Origin: Girardinichthys multiradiatus
Taxonomy: Eukaryota > Chordata > Actinopteri > Cyprinodontiformes > Goodeidae
Length of the DNA: 64,000 bases
Assembly (NCBI RefSeq): GCF_021462225.1
Contig: NC_061805.1
Coordinates: 31,947,958-32,011,957, forward strand
Direction: 5' to 3'
Part shown: positions 9,512 to 23,812 of the stretch, in pieces
Layout: every line of letters begins with the position of its first letter
Numbering within the stretch: position 1 is the first letter of the stretch
The notes under the pieces: model-generated
What the model was told of the DNA's origin: nothing
Database searches by the model: none
Seen by the model: only the letters and a program-made list of their open reading frames with translations
Program-made: the position numbers and the translations under genes

Positions 9512-10329
9512 TCAGCTAAAAAACAAGATGAAAATGGATGTTTGCTTCTAAGCTCTTTAATGAAGAAGCCTCTGTGCTTTGAGCTTTCTGTTGGAGATAA
9601 ATGTTCACAATGTGGCAGCAGTTTTGAAAGAAAACATCTAACCACAAAATACAGTCAGCAGACACAGCAGAATCTGTAGTCCTGATCACTCTCTGTCTGG
9701 TTGATTAGCTGAGCTCAGCGCTGCAGCATCATTAGTGACCAGATGCTGACAGCCAGGCGAGAAGGGGGTGTTTATCTTTGTCTCTGTACCGGACACACCT
9801 AAATCTGCTGCTGTCTTCACACAACAGTGAACATTGTTCACCTAGATATCCTTTATTGGGCTAATTTCGAAATGAGAGGTGAATTAAAATGACTTGTCCA
9901 CCTTGTATTTTAAGTCTTGCTTCCTTATAGTGTTGTACATTTAATAATCTTTGCTTCCTGATAACAATACTTTGGTTTTAACGGATAAATAATTCGGTCT
10001 TCACCAGGTTCTAAAAATGTATTCAAATTCAAATTTAACCTCAAGTGTACAAATTAACACATCACAGATTCTACCATATTAGTAAACAGAGGTAAAGTCA
10101 AACTGGAAAAGCTTCCGAAAAGCAGATTTAACCAATAAAGACCCAAGATGTATTATTTATAATATAATAAAGGTTATTTTCCCTGGACTATATAACAGGA
10201 TAATAATCCAGGGACCTGGTAAAAAGCTTTAACTTAACTACCTAACATGCTCTGTGACCAGGCTAACTTCTATAATCATTACAAGCTGTTAACATTTTTC
10301 TCTACATTTTATGCATTCAAGTTCTGAAG
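9512..10329. other. Non-coding stretch, nothing recognised
   Basis: A/T-rich sequence without a supportable exon or repeat. Only short open frames occur. Confidence 0.4.
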
Positions 10330-10520
10330 GAACATCCACCCATCTATCGTCTATACCCGCTTTTCCTTGCAGGGTCGCAGGTTGCTGGTGTCTCTCTCCA
10401 GCAGTCATTTAACAAGAGGCAGGGTATACCCTAAGGCAGGGTATACCCTAGACAGGTGGTTAGTCCATCTCAGGGCAACACAGGGCAAACAACCACGGAC
10501 AAACACACTAACAGTCATAT
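10330..10520 (-). mobile_element. Old antisense 3' half of the teleost tRNA-derived SINE
   Basis: Reading the minus strand gives the order seen in the 3' half of the SINEs at 24579, 34539 and 43947: a GTTTG/TGCCCTG stretch, an imperfect CCAGGGTGTACCCTGCCTC-like core and a SINE-like end. The core is present twice here (GGCAGGGTATACCCTA in tandem at about 10421-10452), a small duplication. The copy is diverged and lacks the tRNA-like head. Confidence 0.5.
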
Positions 10521-12514
10521 AAGCAACAATGCTACCAACCACTGAAGGGACATGCTATATCATCTATATAATGATATAATTAATCAGTTTATTGTGATAT
10601 TGATACAATATCAAAGATAAATTTAGTAGTTTTTAGTGCTTTTTGCACAATAATTATGTCTAGCTCTATGCTGTTCTGCTCTTTACAAAGTAACACAAGT
10701 AGCTTCATATTAGGGAAGGGGATGTATCGCCAAAGTAGGTGCCCCATAAACAGAGATTATTACACGTAGTCCACAACTTCTAAGTTGTGGATTATATTAA
10801 GGGTTTGGTTCACGAGCGTGGATTTTCCCCTCTACTTTATCTACCTATTTCCTGTCTGATTACTGTGAATAAGGAAGACCAGAGCATCAAAAAAAACAAA
10901 CTGATTTTAGCTGTTTATTTAGCAGGGTTGCCTGCTTGGTTTTCCAGCCTGCAGTTGGCTGCTTTACCGGCATGACTCTAATATAGAGTGCTAGATGTAA
11001 ACTTCTATCGAAGTGATGGGTGCTGCTCATTCATTTAGTTTATATACTGTACTTTGGCTGTTTGTTTTTTTTAACAACTGGAAATTTGTCCAAACAGCTG
11101 AATTTGTCTTTCTTGAAAGGGAGGGAAGTATAGCAACCTTCTTTCAGCCATCGGGCCAGCAGTGCACAGCATGTAGCCAGGGAGGTCCCGTGTTGTGTTG
11201 TTTTCTGGTCCATAGAGAAAACTGGCACACACTGGCACTTCTTCTCATTAAAACAATTTTAAGGTGGTAATTTGTGACACCAGTAGTTTGATACTAGTAA
11301 CTGGACCATGCCTACAGCAACATGATGTTAACCTAATATTTTTAACCCTTTTTGGTCACTAAACCAAGTTATGAAAATGTTTTAACTAATGTTTAAAGTT
11401 TTTTTTTAAACACTCAGTATTAAACACATAGTATTTAAAAAAATACTAATTAAGCCCTAGCTCAAATAATGCAATTCCTTTTTGGTCTGTAATTGGAAGA
11501 TTACAAGATTACAAAGACCCTGTATTTTCATTTGTGGTGGTGGTCTGTAGATGAGTACTAAAGAAACAATTAGTTTGAAAAATGACTGTACAATAATATG
11601 ACGTACATGGGTTTTGAATTTAGAACAGAAAGTTTATACTAATGTAGGAGATTTAAACCTATGCCTTCAGTCCCCCCTCTAGGGAAAAAAATTAAACTAG
11701 CATGAATGACTTAGACATTTACCAGCTGATATTAAAGTGTTTAGAGCAAATCCACCAAAAGTTATTGCCTCTCAAGCTGCTAACTAGTCTCAGTCTGGTT
11801 ATCTGGAATTCATCTGAAGAAACAAAGCTTGCATCTAGACCCCAGTGTTTACAGTTCTTTCCCAGGGTCTTGGATTTCTTTTATTAGGTGTTCCGCCTGA
11901 ATGTTTGAACAGACTTCGTCATTTGCTGACTTGGGAAAAAGCTGTCATAAGCCATAGAGCAGAGCAGCCCTTATACTGGTCGGGTTCAGGTGTAATTGCA
12001 GGTACAAAGGAAACTTGGTTTTACTATAACACCTGGTCAGATAATTGATCCCAAAGGTGAATCCAGAATTTCGCACAATTTGAGCTGAAAACAAATGCGT
12101 CCAGCCAGATTCCGCTGCTGTTTTACATAAGGCTGGGTGACAAGCTCTAAAAACCTGTTACAAATGAACCCACACTGGGGCTTAAGAGACACTGAGGTGA
12201 GAGTATGCAGGGTCAGAGAGTGTCTCACTTCATGTACACACATCTCACCTCATCAGTCAGCTACAGCATGTAACACAATGCAGAGAATCTCACTGTAGCA
12301 CCCAATTGTCACCTTCCACAGAATCATTTCTCCAAGTTATGTCCAAAGCAAACATAAATAAAATACATTTCATCTGGTTACTTCATGAGACAGACTAATG
12401 TTTGGGTAAATGTTGAACTTCCACCACAAGCCTTTTTTATTACCAACAAGCTTCTGGCTAAAGATCTACCTACTCTTGTTTGCAGAACTGATCAAGTTTG
12501 TTTAAACTGGTTGG
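10521..12514. other. Non-coding stretch, nothing recognised
   Basis: No supportable gene. Open frames of up to 85 codons (for example 11013-11270) carry no motif and have overlapping rivals on the other strand. Confidence 0.4.
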
Positions 12515-13420
12515 TTTCCTGTGATGGACCAGTGTAATGTAACTAATTTTCAACAGGGTTGAGGTCAGGACTTCGTAAAGACCCTTCAGGAGGCTTGTCA
12601 TCTGAGATGTTGGAACACCCAGTTGTGTTTAAGGTTTAACCATCTGAACCTAACTGCCCCCCTTGTACTTGTTAGAAAGTTTAGGGACAACTTACAAAGA
12701 AGTAGGTTCAAGTTTTTTATAAACTGGAAATTGTTTAAGCACCAGTGTCACTGTCCTAAATGAAGCAACGTGGACATCATCCTGGACTGAGAGGGTGCCA
12801 AACAAGAACAAAGGCTCTGCTCCAAAATGGCCAACTTGAATAAAATTTGGTCCTTCTCACATAGACAAGCCAAGTGCTATCTGGAGAAACATTTTATGGC
12901 CATACCAGGCAAATATTAAGCTTTTGGGGCAGAACAACAAGAAGTACACTTGTGGGCATCAAGGTAAGGCTTTCCACACATGGGAACACTAAACCAACTG
13001 ATAAGCATGGTGGTGACCAAATTATGCTATGTATCTGTTTTGCTGCCAGTGGTACTGGTGAATTTCATAAAGAGGGTGAATTAATTGATGTGCATGACTA
13101 TTACATCGAAAGGTTGACAGTTGAAATGAGGACATAATTGGGTGTTCAAACAGGACAGGAGCTTCTAGAATGGACATTGCTGCCAGGATAACAACCAATT
13201 CCCTACCAATACTGCCAAGAAAATTGCTTAAATATTCAGCAACAAAGTGTTTTTTCTCTGCAACTTGCTAAATACTAATCAACATAAGTAGGGATGTATC
13301 CATACATTTGAGAATGTACTGCATAGTTTTGACCCAGTGTGGATCAGAGATAATTCCCAATGAATTTAAACTTGTACACCCACCTTTTTGTTATTAAAAC
13401 ATTGTATGTAGTCAAATATT
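12515..13420 (+). mobile_element. Degenerate Tc1-like transposon with transposase remnant
   Basis: An open stretch at 12874-13137 contains a run resembling the middle of a Tc1 transposase: THGNTKPTDKHGGDQIMLC followed by FAASGTGEFHKEGELIDVHDYY. In intact relatives this is the KHGGGSIMLWGCF region between the first and second catalytic Asp. Flanking sequence is riddled with stops. The right end, about 13300-13420, has the A/T-rich look of an inverted repeat, but I cannot pair it securely with a left end, so the borders are approximate. Confidence 0.6.
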
Positions 13421-14654
13421 GCTCCCAGAAAAATAACAGTTCAAATGCATCATTAAACTGTCCCAAAATGTTTACTGCATAAATGCTGATGAAGAGTGAA
13501 AACTTGTGATCAACACTGCATGCCGCAGTTTTAATCTCTTTGTAGTCTTACTTTTAGATAGTTTTCTTCTGAATTAATTTACTTCAGACGACACACTTTC
13601 TCTTACTGGCTATAAATACTACCAGCTGTCCTGACTTACATTTTCATTTTCAGCACATTTGAAATCTTGTTGTTATAATTTAAAAACATACAAGAAATGT
13701 TTGCATTTGAAGCAAAATGCAGAGGTTTACTGCACACTGAGCAAATGAGCTTAAATTGAAACTGTTAAAATATTTTATTAGGCTCTCTTAGGAAAAAAGC
13801 AGTTTAGTTGCAATTGGTAATCTGAACTAATGCATTGTGTTGTCTTTTGTTTAACTTTAATATCTTGTCATTTACCTCACTTGCAGCGTTTCAAACCATA
13901 TGTAGTATGCCTTTTTAAGCATTTTACCAGAAATGTGTCAATTGTGCAGGTATGTGGGCGCAGATTTTTGCATAATTAGCCAATGTTTGGCTTCCAAAAT
14001 AAATAAAATGTGCACAGGACGGTCCAATTTTACCTGTTGGTGTTCACTTTGAAACTGTCTGCACCAATTCTTACATCCGTCTTTTCAGCCCATCCAGATG
14101 TGCTCACACACCCAGCCTCTAATCTACACAGGAAAGAGGAGGGTCTCCAGCCTTTCCTCCCACCTCTCTGTTGAGCTGACTTTACCTCACCTTTCCTCTC
14201 ACTCCCTCACTTTCCCTGTATTTCCAACTCTCTCTGTTTTTCCAGCACACTCCTTTACTGATGCTGATGTCAGCGACAGGCATCTCAGTCTGACCAGCCC
14301 TCAACAGCATACTGGAGTGTAATTACACAACAGTGATGGGCTTCCTGCCTATTAGATTCTCAAAAATGTTTTTATCACGGAAAGAAAACTTTAGCAATCT
14401 ACACAACAGACAGTAGGACCAGACAGTCTAAAATACCTGGAGGGCACTTCTAGGTACTAATTACAGGCTAACTGAACTTTGTTTGAGAGGCCCTCACCAC
14501 CTTCACCTCTAATTAATGGTCAGAAAAGACCTGCCTCTGCTGTTTGTGCACTGCTTGTTGCAAGATATTGCAGGAATAGCGGGAGACAACACTTGGGTTC
14601 AGATAGAGCCATAAAAAACATTTACATTACAGAATAATTAAATAAAAAAACATT
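13421..14654. other. Non-coding stretch, nothing recognised
   Basis: No gene or repeat that I can support. A C/T-rich patch at about 14100-14260 gives a Ser/Leu/Thr-rich chance frame. Confidence 0.4.
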
Positions 14655-14669
14655 AAGAATGGAAGTGCT

Positions 14670-14853
14670 GGGCACTGATGGTGTAGGGGTTAAGCGCGCA
14701 ACCATATGCAGAGGCTACAGTCCTCGAAGCGGCTGTCCCGGGTTCGAGTCCCGACGACATTTGCAGAATGTCTCCCCCTCTCTCTACCCACATTTCCTGT
14801 CTGCCTACTGTCAAAAAATAAAAAATAAAGGCCACTAGTGCCAAAAAAAAAAA
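14670..14853 (+). mobile_element. tRNA-derived SINE (family 2), 184 bp, with 15-bp target-site duplication
   Basis: The head has an RNA polymerase III A box, TGGTGTAGGGG (14679-14689), and a perfect B box, GGTTCGAGTCC (14741-14751). A tRNA-unrelated body follows, ending GCCACTAGTGCC and an A-rich tail. The 15-bp sequence AAGAATGGAAGTGCT occurs on both sides (14655-14669 and 14854-14868), as expected for LINE-mediated retrotransposition. The A-to-B spacing is a little long for a tRNA. This is a SINE, not a tRNA gene. A diverged relative is at 31341. Confidence 0.9.
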
Positions 14854-14868
14854 AAGAATGGAAGTGCT

Positions 14869-15540
14869 TAAAAGAAAATCCATTTATTATAAAAAGCCCA
14901 ACCCTTAGCTCCATTGTTAAAATGGAAACTGTTCTTTCTCTGGCATGAAAGCAAATATTGCTGTGGTTTGTGTAGCATGGCTAAAATTAGTGGTGGGCCC
15001 TGTCAAACTGCAGCAAGCTGGTTTGACAAACAATCTGGTCAGGGCAGGCTGCACAAACACTTACTTCATTTAAAAGCAGCAGATGCAGAGGCTGACACTC
15101 CTCACTTACATTAAAAATGACACAGTACCTCAAAACTCCTCCTGTACAATCCCTTGGCAATATTCTCTGCTCCACTGAATAAGATTTTCATCTGGCTTTT
15201 CATCCAAAAACATCCAAGTGTTTAATCTAGTCTTTCTTGGGTATCAGAGGAAACAAGTAAAACAGGACAGAAAAGCAAAAATTCATGCCTGTAAAAACTA
15301 TCCATACAGTGACGGTGGAGCTGATGGTGGAGCCCAGGCGACCATGCTTGCACACATGTTGAATGAAGATCTCATTCATCAATTGAATATTCATTTACAC
15401 CAAGCCTTGTTAGTTCTTCAACTTAACCCGAACTCTTTCCACAACCTGAACCTATTTTTACCTTCAATTATTTTTGTTTTTTTGTACAAACTGTACAAAC
15501 TGGGCTTTAATTAAAAATTTAACATTTATAAGCATTTTAT
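14869..15540. other. Non-coding stretch, nothing recognised
   Basis: A 98-codon open frame (15218-15514) has no motif and no splice context. I treat it as chance. Confidence 0.4.
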
Positions 15541-15578
15541 TCCGTCCGCCCGTCCGTCCGTCCGTCCATCCATCCATC
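15541..15578. repeat. (TCCG/TCCA)n microsatellite
   Basis: About nine tetranucleotide units shifting from TCCG to TCCA, with one imperfect CCG step. It borders the LINE remnant that follows. Confidence 0.9.
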
Positions 15579-15597
15579 ACTTATCTAAAATCAAATT

Positions 15598-16060
15598 CAG
15601 TGTTTCAGTAACATTCTCAATCTCATTCTGGGAGACCCCCAGGGGTTCCTAGAAGCAAACTTTCAGTCTACTTCTGGGTTTCTTCACAGTTCAACGTATC
15701 CTGATCAGATGTCTGAAGCACATTAACTGACTGCTTTCAATGCAGAAGAGCAGCAGCTCTACTCCTAGCTCCCTCTGGATGACTGAGCTCCTCACCCTGT
15801 CTCCTAGGTTGAGCTCAGCACTACTATAGAGGAAGCTCATTTAGTCACTCCTATCTGGGATCTCCTTCTTTCGATTATGATCCAGATGTCTTAATCAAGA
15901 CAGTGTCAGAACGTAGATGGAACATTAATTAGGAGCTTTGCATGTTGGCTCATCTCTTTCTTCACAACCCATCTCCCAATCCATTCTATCATCACTGGTG
16001 AACAAGACACCTACATACTTACACTCCTTCATTCGAGGCAAAGACTGATCTCCACACTCA
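15598..16060 (-). mobile_element. RTE-like LINE remnant, minus strand
   Basis: On the minus strand the sequence follows the C-terminal part of an RTE-like reverse transcriptase polyprotein as I remember it: a region around RSIYVP, then ERT-x-SRIQ-like residues, LRDRV and ELGVEPLLLR. It is broken by many changes, with no open frame over about 50 codons. A second, equally old piece with the same order and orientation is at 60900-61260. Clade assignment is from memory. Confidence 0.5.
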
Positions 16061-19000
16061 CACTCTTACATTCAAGTGAGTACTAGAGGTCATGGCTTGA
16101 AGATGCAAACACAGTGCTAAGCCTACTCCATATTCATAAAACATGCATGGTCTGGGAACCAAACTCCCAGAGTCCCCTAAGCAGAAAAGAAGAAAAAAAA
16201 ACAATTGGTAAAGGATCATTTTGCTCCATGCATGTTTTATTTCAGTAAGGAGCTCAATAGTAATTTGTATATAATGTTGAGGGTTAGAAATCAGCAAAAT
16301 ATTTTTTTTTGTTATCGGCATTGATATAGCAACATAGTTAGCCTGGGATTGATTTAGCTTCCTTTCTGCAGATTAACCCCTTTTATTTTGTTTTGTTTCT
16401 ATCTTAATTACATTTCTAAGCAAGAGAGAATAATTCCACCAAAGAAAATAAAATACATCTGTTTGTTTTTATCTGAGCAGTAAATAAAACTGTGCTCTAA
16501 CAATGTGAATTTTCCCCCCAATTTTGTCCACACAAACATGAGAATAACCAAAATCTGTTTTGGTTATGCTTATAATTATTTAATACTTACTTTAAAATAG
16601 TATTTGATTGATGATGGCGATTCATTGTTAGTAGCGTGAAAGTGGTATTTTGGTAAATAAATAGTAAAAGGGTTAATATTTTCTTTTACCTTAAGGGTTT
16701 AGGTGTAAAGGTTTGATAAAAAATACTTTGGTACCAGGTCTTAAACTCTGATAGATGCAACATTGTTTCATTGTTATTCTAAAGAAATAACAGTTTTCAG
16801 CATCAATTGAAGTAATCAGTCAATCAGGAAGACAATTATTCAATGAGGAGATTAGGAGTAACTCAACACTAATTGTCCCGTGAAACATGGGCTCTGGTCA
16901 TTTCGCACCTGGTAATTTGTAGTTTTGCAGATTTGGACGTTTTTTATCTGTCTGTTTTGTTAGGCATAAAAAGTAGCCGTCTGCCACAAGACGTTTCGAA
17001 TCAACCAGTTCAATTGAACAAATTCATTCAATTCATACCTGAGGGACCTTTCATTCCCACTGTGACAGTGCAAAGTAATTTTCTATAATCAAAAGAAAAT
17101 CAAGTATAGAAAATTATGGTTTTGTGTTTCAGATATATAATATCTACCATCGGAAGGTCACCCTGTCTTATCTTACTCAAACATATTTAAAGTCATCTGA
17201 CTAAAATGGAGATCAGAAACAATTATTATAGAAATATTGTGTAATACAAAGACATCAGAAATTATTTATTTAAATTTACATGAGATGTGAGCATTCATGT
17301 GATTATCTATCGTCATAATTAATGAAAATACTTACCTATCAAGAAAAAAAACTAATATGCAATTGCTTAAGTGCAAAATGATTTGTTTACAAGTATAAAA
17401 TGGAAGGGAAAAGGCACAAAATGGCATTGTGCAGGTATGAAATAGAAAACAAGGGGGCAAAGAGACGAGAAAACCACTTTTGAGCATTTGTCACCAGAAG
17501 TGTGATAGACAGTGCATAATTAGTTGCAGATTTAATAATCATTTGAATATTTATTTAAGAGTCAGAGGTACATTTTATGGAAGAAAGGGCAACCAGACAC
17601 TTGAGCTCATTCTAATAACTTTATATGAACCAAAACCAATGATGTACAACTGCACTTTTCCCTCATCCATTATTTTGCCCCCCAGCCCCACTTCTGTTTT
17701 TTTCCTCTACCAAAATAATAGCTGAATTAACCTTTTCAGACTTACATTAGCAGAGGAACATTTATTGCACTTTCATAAAACTACTTTTATAAATGAAACG
17801 GTCATAAACAACCACACATGTTATTGCCTCAATTTTAAATAGGTGATGGGAGCTTACTTTAAACTTACTAAGTCATTGATTTTCTAATGTCCTGTAGCAC
17901 CCAGCTCTGCCGTAGTCCCAATACTAGCTTTTATGTAAAGACAAACACATGAAGATTCAATTATATCTGAAGTCGTATTGTTCTCTCACTGTATATCAGT
18001 AGTACAGCTCAAAAAATTGTTGTTTCTACAGAAAAATATGATCTTCTTTGCTACGGCTTATATAGTGTTCAGCTGAGTTAAGTTGTTTTACCACTTAGGT
18101 ACTAAAAAGAGGGCCGGCCGCAGGCCCGACAACTTCCAGTTCCCATGGTAATGGACGCAGTACTTAGTGAGAGTCAGTACATTTTGATATTCACATATAC
18201 GCAGTTATTAAAACATGTATAAGGTTGCTTAAATTACTGGCTTAGTATTAGTCTTGCTAATGCTAAGCTAGTGGAGCTCGTAAAATGGAGCTTTGTTTCC
18301 AACTCCATTTCAACACTGAGCATGTCGATACCAAACTCAGTGTTGTGTAGGTGGCTCACTAGACCTTATAATGACTTGTTATCAGTTTAATCCAACATGC
18401 CCTTGTTTCTTCTGTCCAGCACCAAACATGATAGCAATTTTGCATAAAAATAGATTTTTTTTATGTTAGGTTTTTTGGAAATTGCCAAATATCTTAAGTC
18501 ATGTTATATGACTTTTATTCAGTGCGTGTGCAACAACGAACCTCTGTATATCCAGGAAGAACAGAAATTATACAAAGAGAGTCATCAAGGCTCTAAAATA
18601 TCCAAACAATAGTCTGAAAAGACTAAACAGTGAAAGATGGTGAATTGACCAACTGCTTTCATGATAATGGAAGCACATTATGTAGAGCTTACACACCACT
18701 GCCCTCTGCAAAAACACCCTGTAAAATTCCTGGCAAGCACACCTTTCACTCTGACCATGTTAATTAGCATATAGAAGTTGACACTCTCAGGCTTTCAGAT
18801 GGAGCTGAAGCCAGGCAGCAAGCAGCCTAGTTTATAAACCTTTATCCAAACATTGTGCCCAGGTGTCCGCTGTTAGTCCTGGCAGAGTCAAACCTTTCTG
18901 TCTGTATTTTAAGGACTTGTTAACTGCAGCACAGAGCTTGTTAATTCAAGGTTGGTTCGAACATCTCAGAGGCCTGTTGTCACATCAGCCAAATGTAATT

Positions 19001-22000
19001 TCCCTCCTGGTGTGTGATTTGTAAATAAGAACACAAAAAGGCACAATCTTAGACCTTAGAGGTTAGACCTTTAATAACCCATATGTTTTTGACTTTATTG
19101 CCTATGTAAATAATAAAACAATAGACTGGCTTGCAGAAAAATCCATGACAACCAAATACAAATGCTGCCATTAAATAACACTGGCTTTGAGCTAGTGACA
19201 AAACTCATCCATCCAAACCCAAGAAACAGCTTTTAAACTGAAGCTGGGTCCCTTAGGAAGATACCCTGCTTCAATAGAAAACAATAAACCTGCCTTTGTC
19301 TCTGGGGCTACAAATGAATGGACTGCAGAGAAGAGGTCCAATTCTGTCATCACTTCTGTTTCAGTTATCCTTATGATTCATTGTCCTTCATAAAGTCTCT
19401 GTTGTCCACTTCCCCCACCATAAAAATGATTTGAGCCTCATTTTAGCCTTTATAAGCCTAGATCAAATAGCGATGGAGGTATTAAGTGAAGCTCTGAGGG
19501 GTTGTCGAAGAGAAATGTTCAGCAATAAGACATTTCCAAGACCAATGCTTCACAACATACTTAAGATCTGATCGAGGCAGAGGAATCCTTTAGAGCATGC
19601 TGTCATCGCCTGATTGTAAATATGTTTGTCTGGAAATATAAGCAGTGTGCAGAAACAAAAACTCCCCTGAGTGTTGAGGTCAAACAGGGATTTATTTTTT
19701 TTTAACAGTTGGGAAAATGAATAGGGCAAGGTGACGATTTGGTTGTTGATGGGCTTATTAAAGGATACATATTTTTAGCGACAAAGCATTAGTTCCCGCA
19801 CACACATTTGTGAAAACCTACAAAAATTGCTGTCGCAATGTTTCTTATCTTGCCGTGGATGCTGGCTTGTAAATATGCTTTTTATGTGGGTCCCAACATA
19901 AAGAGACTGAAGCTCTTTTTTTGAAGCTTCAAGTAGTGTTACAGAGTGTTGTTCATGAAGCACCTTTGTCACTTACATTGTGTGTGTTTTGGGATGAAGG
20001 GTATTAAACGTAAGGAGTTCTAGTGGGTCAGGAGTCAGGAGAGAGTAAGTTAAGTTTTGCTGTGGCATCACCATCTCGTTTTTTTGGTTTTACATCTTCA
20101 ATGATTACCTGACCAGGTTAGGTTAAAAGTTCAAAGCTCTAAACACAATCTACGACTGCCTCCAAAGTGGTCCGATAATTATAAGCTAAATTAACTACAA
20201 GGTAAATTTTTTATGTACTCAGGTTATCTTTGTACAACATACATTTGAATATCTAAAACATTTAAGTGTGGAAACAAAATGCAGACAGAAGCAATGTGTA
20301 AGGGACAAATACGTTTCACAAAACTGTATATGTAGGGATAAATCTGCATGTAAGTTATGAGAAGTTAGTAACCAGATACAGTTTATCTACAAAAGAAAGT
20401 GTAAAGTTATTTTGATTTGCGTCCCTGACCTAATTGTAAGTTTGGTGTCTCCAGACCAAACTTTTATTGGGCTCGGTTTAAATAATGGACAGTTGCATTT
20501 TTGGGTGGGACTGTTAGGCTGCAGCTTTCATCTTCAACTCCATGAAGGAATCATATATGTAGTACCTGTCCTAAGACTAAAACATTTTGATCTTGTTTGA
20601 AGAAAGAGAAAAATAAAATGCAACTCTTTGCTACACACAGGTTATCGATTGTGTCATACTATCTTTATACTGCCTGTGCACCTTTAGTATTAAGAATCGT
20701 AAAAACACTCCCCGACAGCAGATAGATTCCTACATAAATGCAAAGCAGACCTGGACGTCTGGCTGATAAAAACAAATCCAATTGTTTCTGTCCGTCAAAC
20801 CTGCTGGTTGTTGAAAAACATTCTCTGTTTTGGATTTGCTTGAGTTGCATAAGTTTTACTACACACAGGCAGAACTGACCTAACATGGTCTTAAAAACCT
20901 TCACTTAGATTTGGGGATCTTCTCTCAAATGGAAACCTTGTGTATGCAGGATAATGAATTGAAATAAAAATACAGTATGAGACCATTACTAAAATCATTC
21001 AAAAGGTAGAAGCGAAGATATAAAAATTCTGTTTATTGGGTCAAGTGGATTCCACCGACTGATGATCCATCTCTCTGACACGCGGTCACAGATGTGAGAG
21101 TTGTCAAAGCAGTGGCAGAGTGCCAGGATCAACATCATGACCTCCGAGCTCCAAGTTTTGTAAGGGATTGATGGTTCTTGTGCTTGCTGCTACTGCACCA
21201 TCTTTATCACAGGCATACGACAGCATAATGCAAATATGAGCATCGCTCTTTAACTGCATACTGTATGCCCATTTTAAAACACGAAAGAAAACCTCAGAGA
21301 GAACCATGACATTATGTTGAAGGAAAAGAGAGTAGTGAGGAATATGTAAGTTATTCACAATTGATGCCATCTTCGCAATATTTAATAATGTCAAAATGTC
21401 ATGTTCTCCTAATGTTGTGCAGAGTTAGTCAAGACTCTCAGTATACTGCCTCTGTATTCACTTTTGCTAGGAGATGCATGCAATCCGACTGGATACTGAA
21501 ACTATAATTAAAGACAGCACATTGCAGAGTTTAGCTCTCTCCTTCGAGAAGTAGTAGAATATCAAAACAGTGTGTTTAGGGGAGTGGTCTTGGGATCAAA
21601 CCAGATGTAGATTTGCTGCTGCTAATTTGTGGACTGCAGATGTTTCCAAACCTCGGAGGATAAAGACATCCATTTATATTAAAAGGAATTAGAAATGAAC
21701 CCCTAACATGATGCAAGCTTATAAGAATCAGTGTAATATTAGAGTTCCAGACATATACAGCTTAAACCCTAAAGAAAACCTGGATATTTTTAGCGCTTTT
21801 ATATCTTATTGGTTTAAATATACTGTGCTCTGGTTTTATTGTGATGAAACACACACACACACCCTGGATGGGCTCTTTAACCTGCACCGTTGTCTTTTTA
21901 CTCGTCACTCCAACCGACCTGCTAGAACCAGAGGTTTAGTCAAAGCAAACTGTTAACCATGCCAGTAGCTGCCCCAGCCCTCAAAACATGATTATACAAC

Positions 22001-23812
22001 AATCCTAAGATGTTTTCATCACACTGTTTATCTGTATGCCTGAAAAATGTGAAAGATTCTCTTTGATGGGAAGGAAAAAATGTTTTAAGGTTGATAATCC
22101 GATATATCAATAGAAATTAGCAACACAAGAGGAAACAATGTATTTATCTTTATTTTATGGCTTAGAAAAATACAGATTGCATAGTACTATGTGTGACACT
22201 GGCTTAATATGATACATCTCTTTCAGAAACGGCAATTATACATGCGGCTTTCCCAGACTGAATTCTGACCTCAGTGGTCATTTTGCATTTCCAACTGGGA
22301 AGTCGGAAAATCTAACTTGCACTAATTTATAAATCCAGGAAGCTTTAAAGAAATCATAATTAACCTGAAATGAAATAAAAAATTTTATTTGAATGCTGTT
22401 TTAAGTGTGAAGTGATAACATATGTGAGTTAATGAATATAATGGCTATAGGCTAAAGATTATTGCTATTTTTTTATGTTTGTGGAAATAGGCACAGTCTC
22501 TGGCAGCCATAGCAAACAACAAATAATATATAAATTGTGCCAACTAAATTCATCCTTGGTCTGGCTACGCGACAGACCAGCATGTTTAATACAAGGCTAC
22601 GTCTGATTGGTCATCAACCCCCATACAGAACGAGCATCCATTTCCTAGTCCAGATCTGGTAAATGTTTAAATGTGCTTATCTGCATTGGTCACTTTGTCT
22701 ATTTCTTGTAAAGTTTGTGTAAATTAGAAACACGCACAAGTTTTAAGTATGTTACTTAATCTAACCCGTCACATTTCAATTGGATCTGCTGTGATCCAAA
22801 GCTTAGAACCATCCAGACATCTAACGACCCGTTCCACGAGGAACAGCAGCTCCTTTCCTGCATGGAATGACCATCAGTCTAATTGGACAGCTTTTGTGTA
22901 GAGACTTCACCATCATTCAAGCAGAGAGACAAGAGTCTGGACATTCAGATACTCTACAGATTTGAACCTACAGTAACGCTTTCGCTCTTTCTACTGCATC
23001 TGCCTGATCACAGAAGTCTCTCTGACACATTGACTACTTGCCACTTAAAGTTAGGTATTAGAATTCAAAAATAAGCCACGAACCCTCTTCCATTCATCTT
23101 TTGAAAACCTTTAAGTTTCTGCCAAAGCTTTCCTCATAATTATTTTTTTAAGAAATAAATCATAATTAGTGCTGTTTGTTTTCGTTTGCTGTCTAGGTTT
23201 GTTTCGCTTTGTTTCTTTTGTTTATTTATACAGTACTGAGTAAATATTTGTTGATTGATAGATGTGGTTCTTGAATTTAGTGATTAGCTGTGCTCAGAAT
23301 TATGACCAAAATGTGAAACAAATCTACATGTATAAATACTCCAAAAGAATGAGCAAGTCTTTGACTGCATGAAGCTGAGCTCCTCTCCTGCTAATCCCTG
23401 GGTGAATGGTGCACTGTGTGCCAAGCATTCTTCTATGGCTTTCTATGGCTTTTTGGGGATTAGACCCCACTTACTACCAGGGAGGCCTGCAGGGTAGGAT
23501 CAAAGTCAGGTGAGATTTTGGGGTTCAGGGGGGACGACTGGGGAACCAAGGGTCTGTTCTCAGGAAGACTTGCACTGAAACCTAACACCACCGTCAAGAT
23601 ATGAGAGAGTGATGCAGGATGTGCACACCTGGTTGGAGGTTAAAGTTGCGTTAATCCATCTGAGTGCTAACTGGCACTCTATGATTGGTGCAGCAGTAAA
23701 ACCACAGCAGCAAAGTTGATATGCTATGAATCAGCTTAGTAAAGTTACACAAAGACAGATGAAAGATTTTAATAATTTCTTTCCTTTGGGTTTTTCTACA
23801 GTTTGCACTATG
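16061..23812. other. Long non-coding stretch without recognised features
   Basis: About 7.7 kb of A/T-rich sequence. I found no exon with credible splice sites, no RNA gene and no mobile element that I could name. All open frames are under 100 codons and contradicted by rivals. A short GGCCGGCCGCAGGCC patch at about 18113 is the only GC-rich island. Confidence 0.4.
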
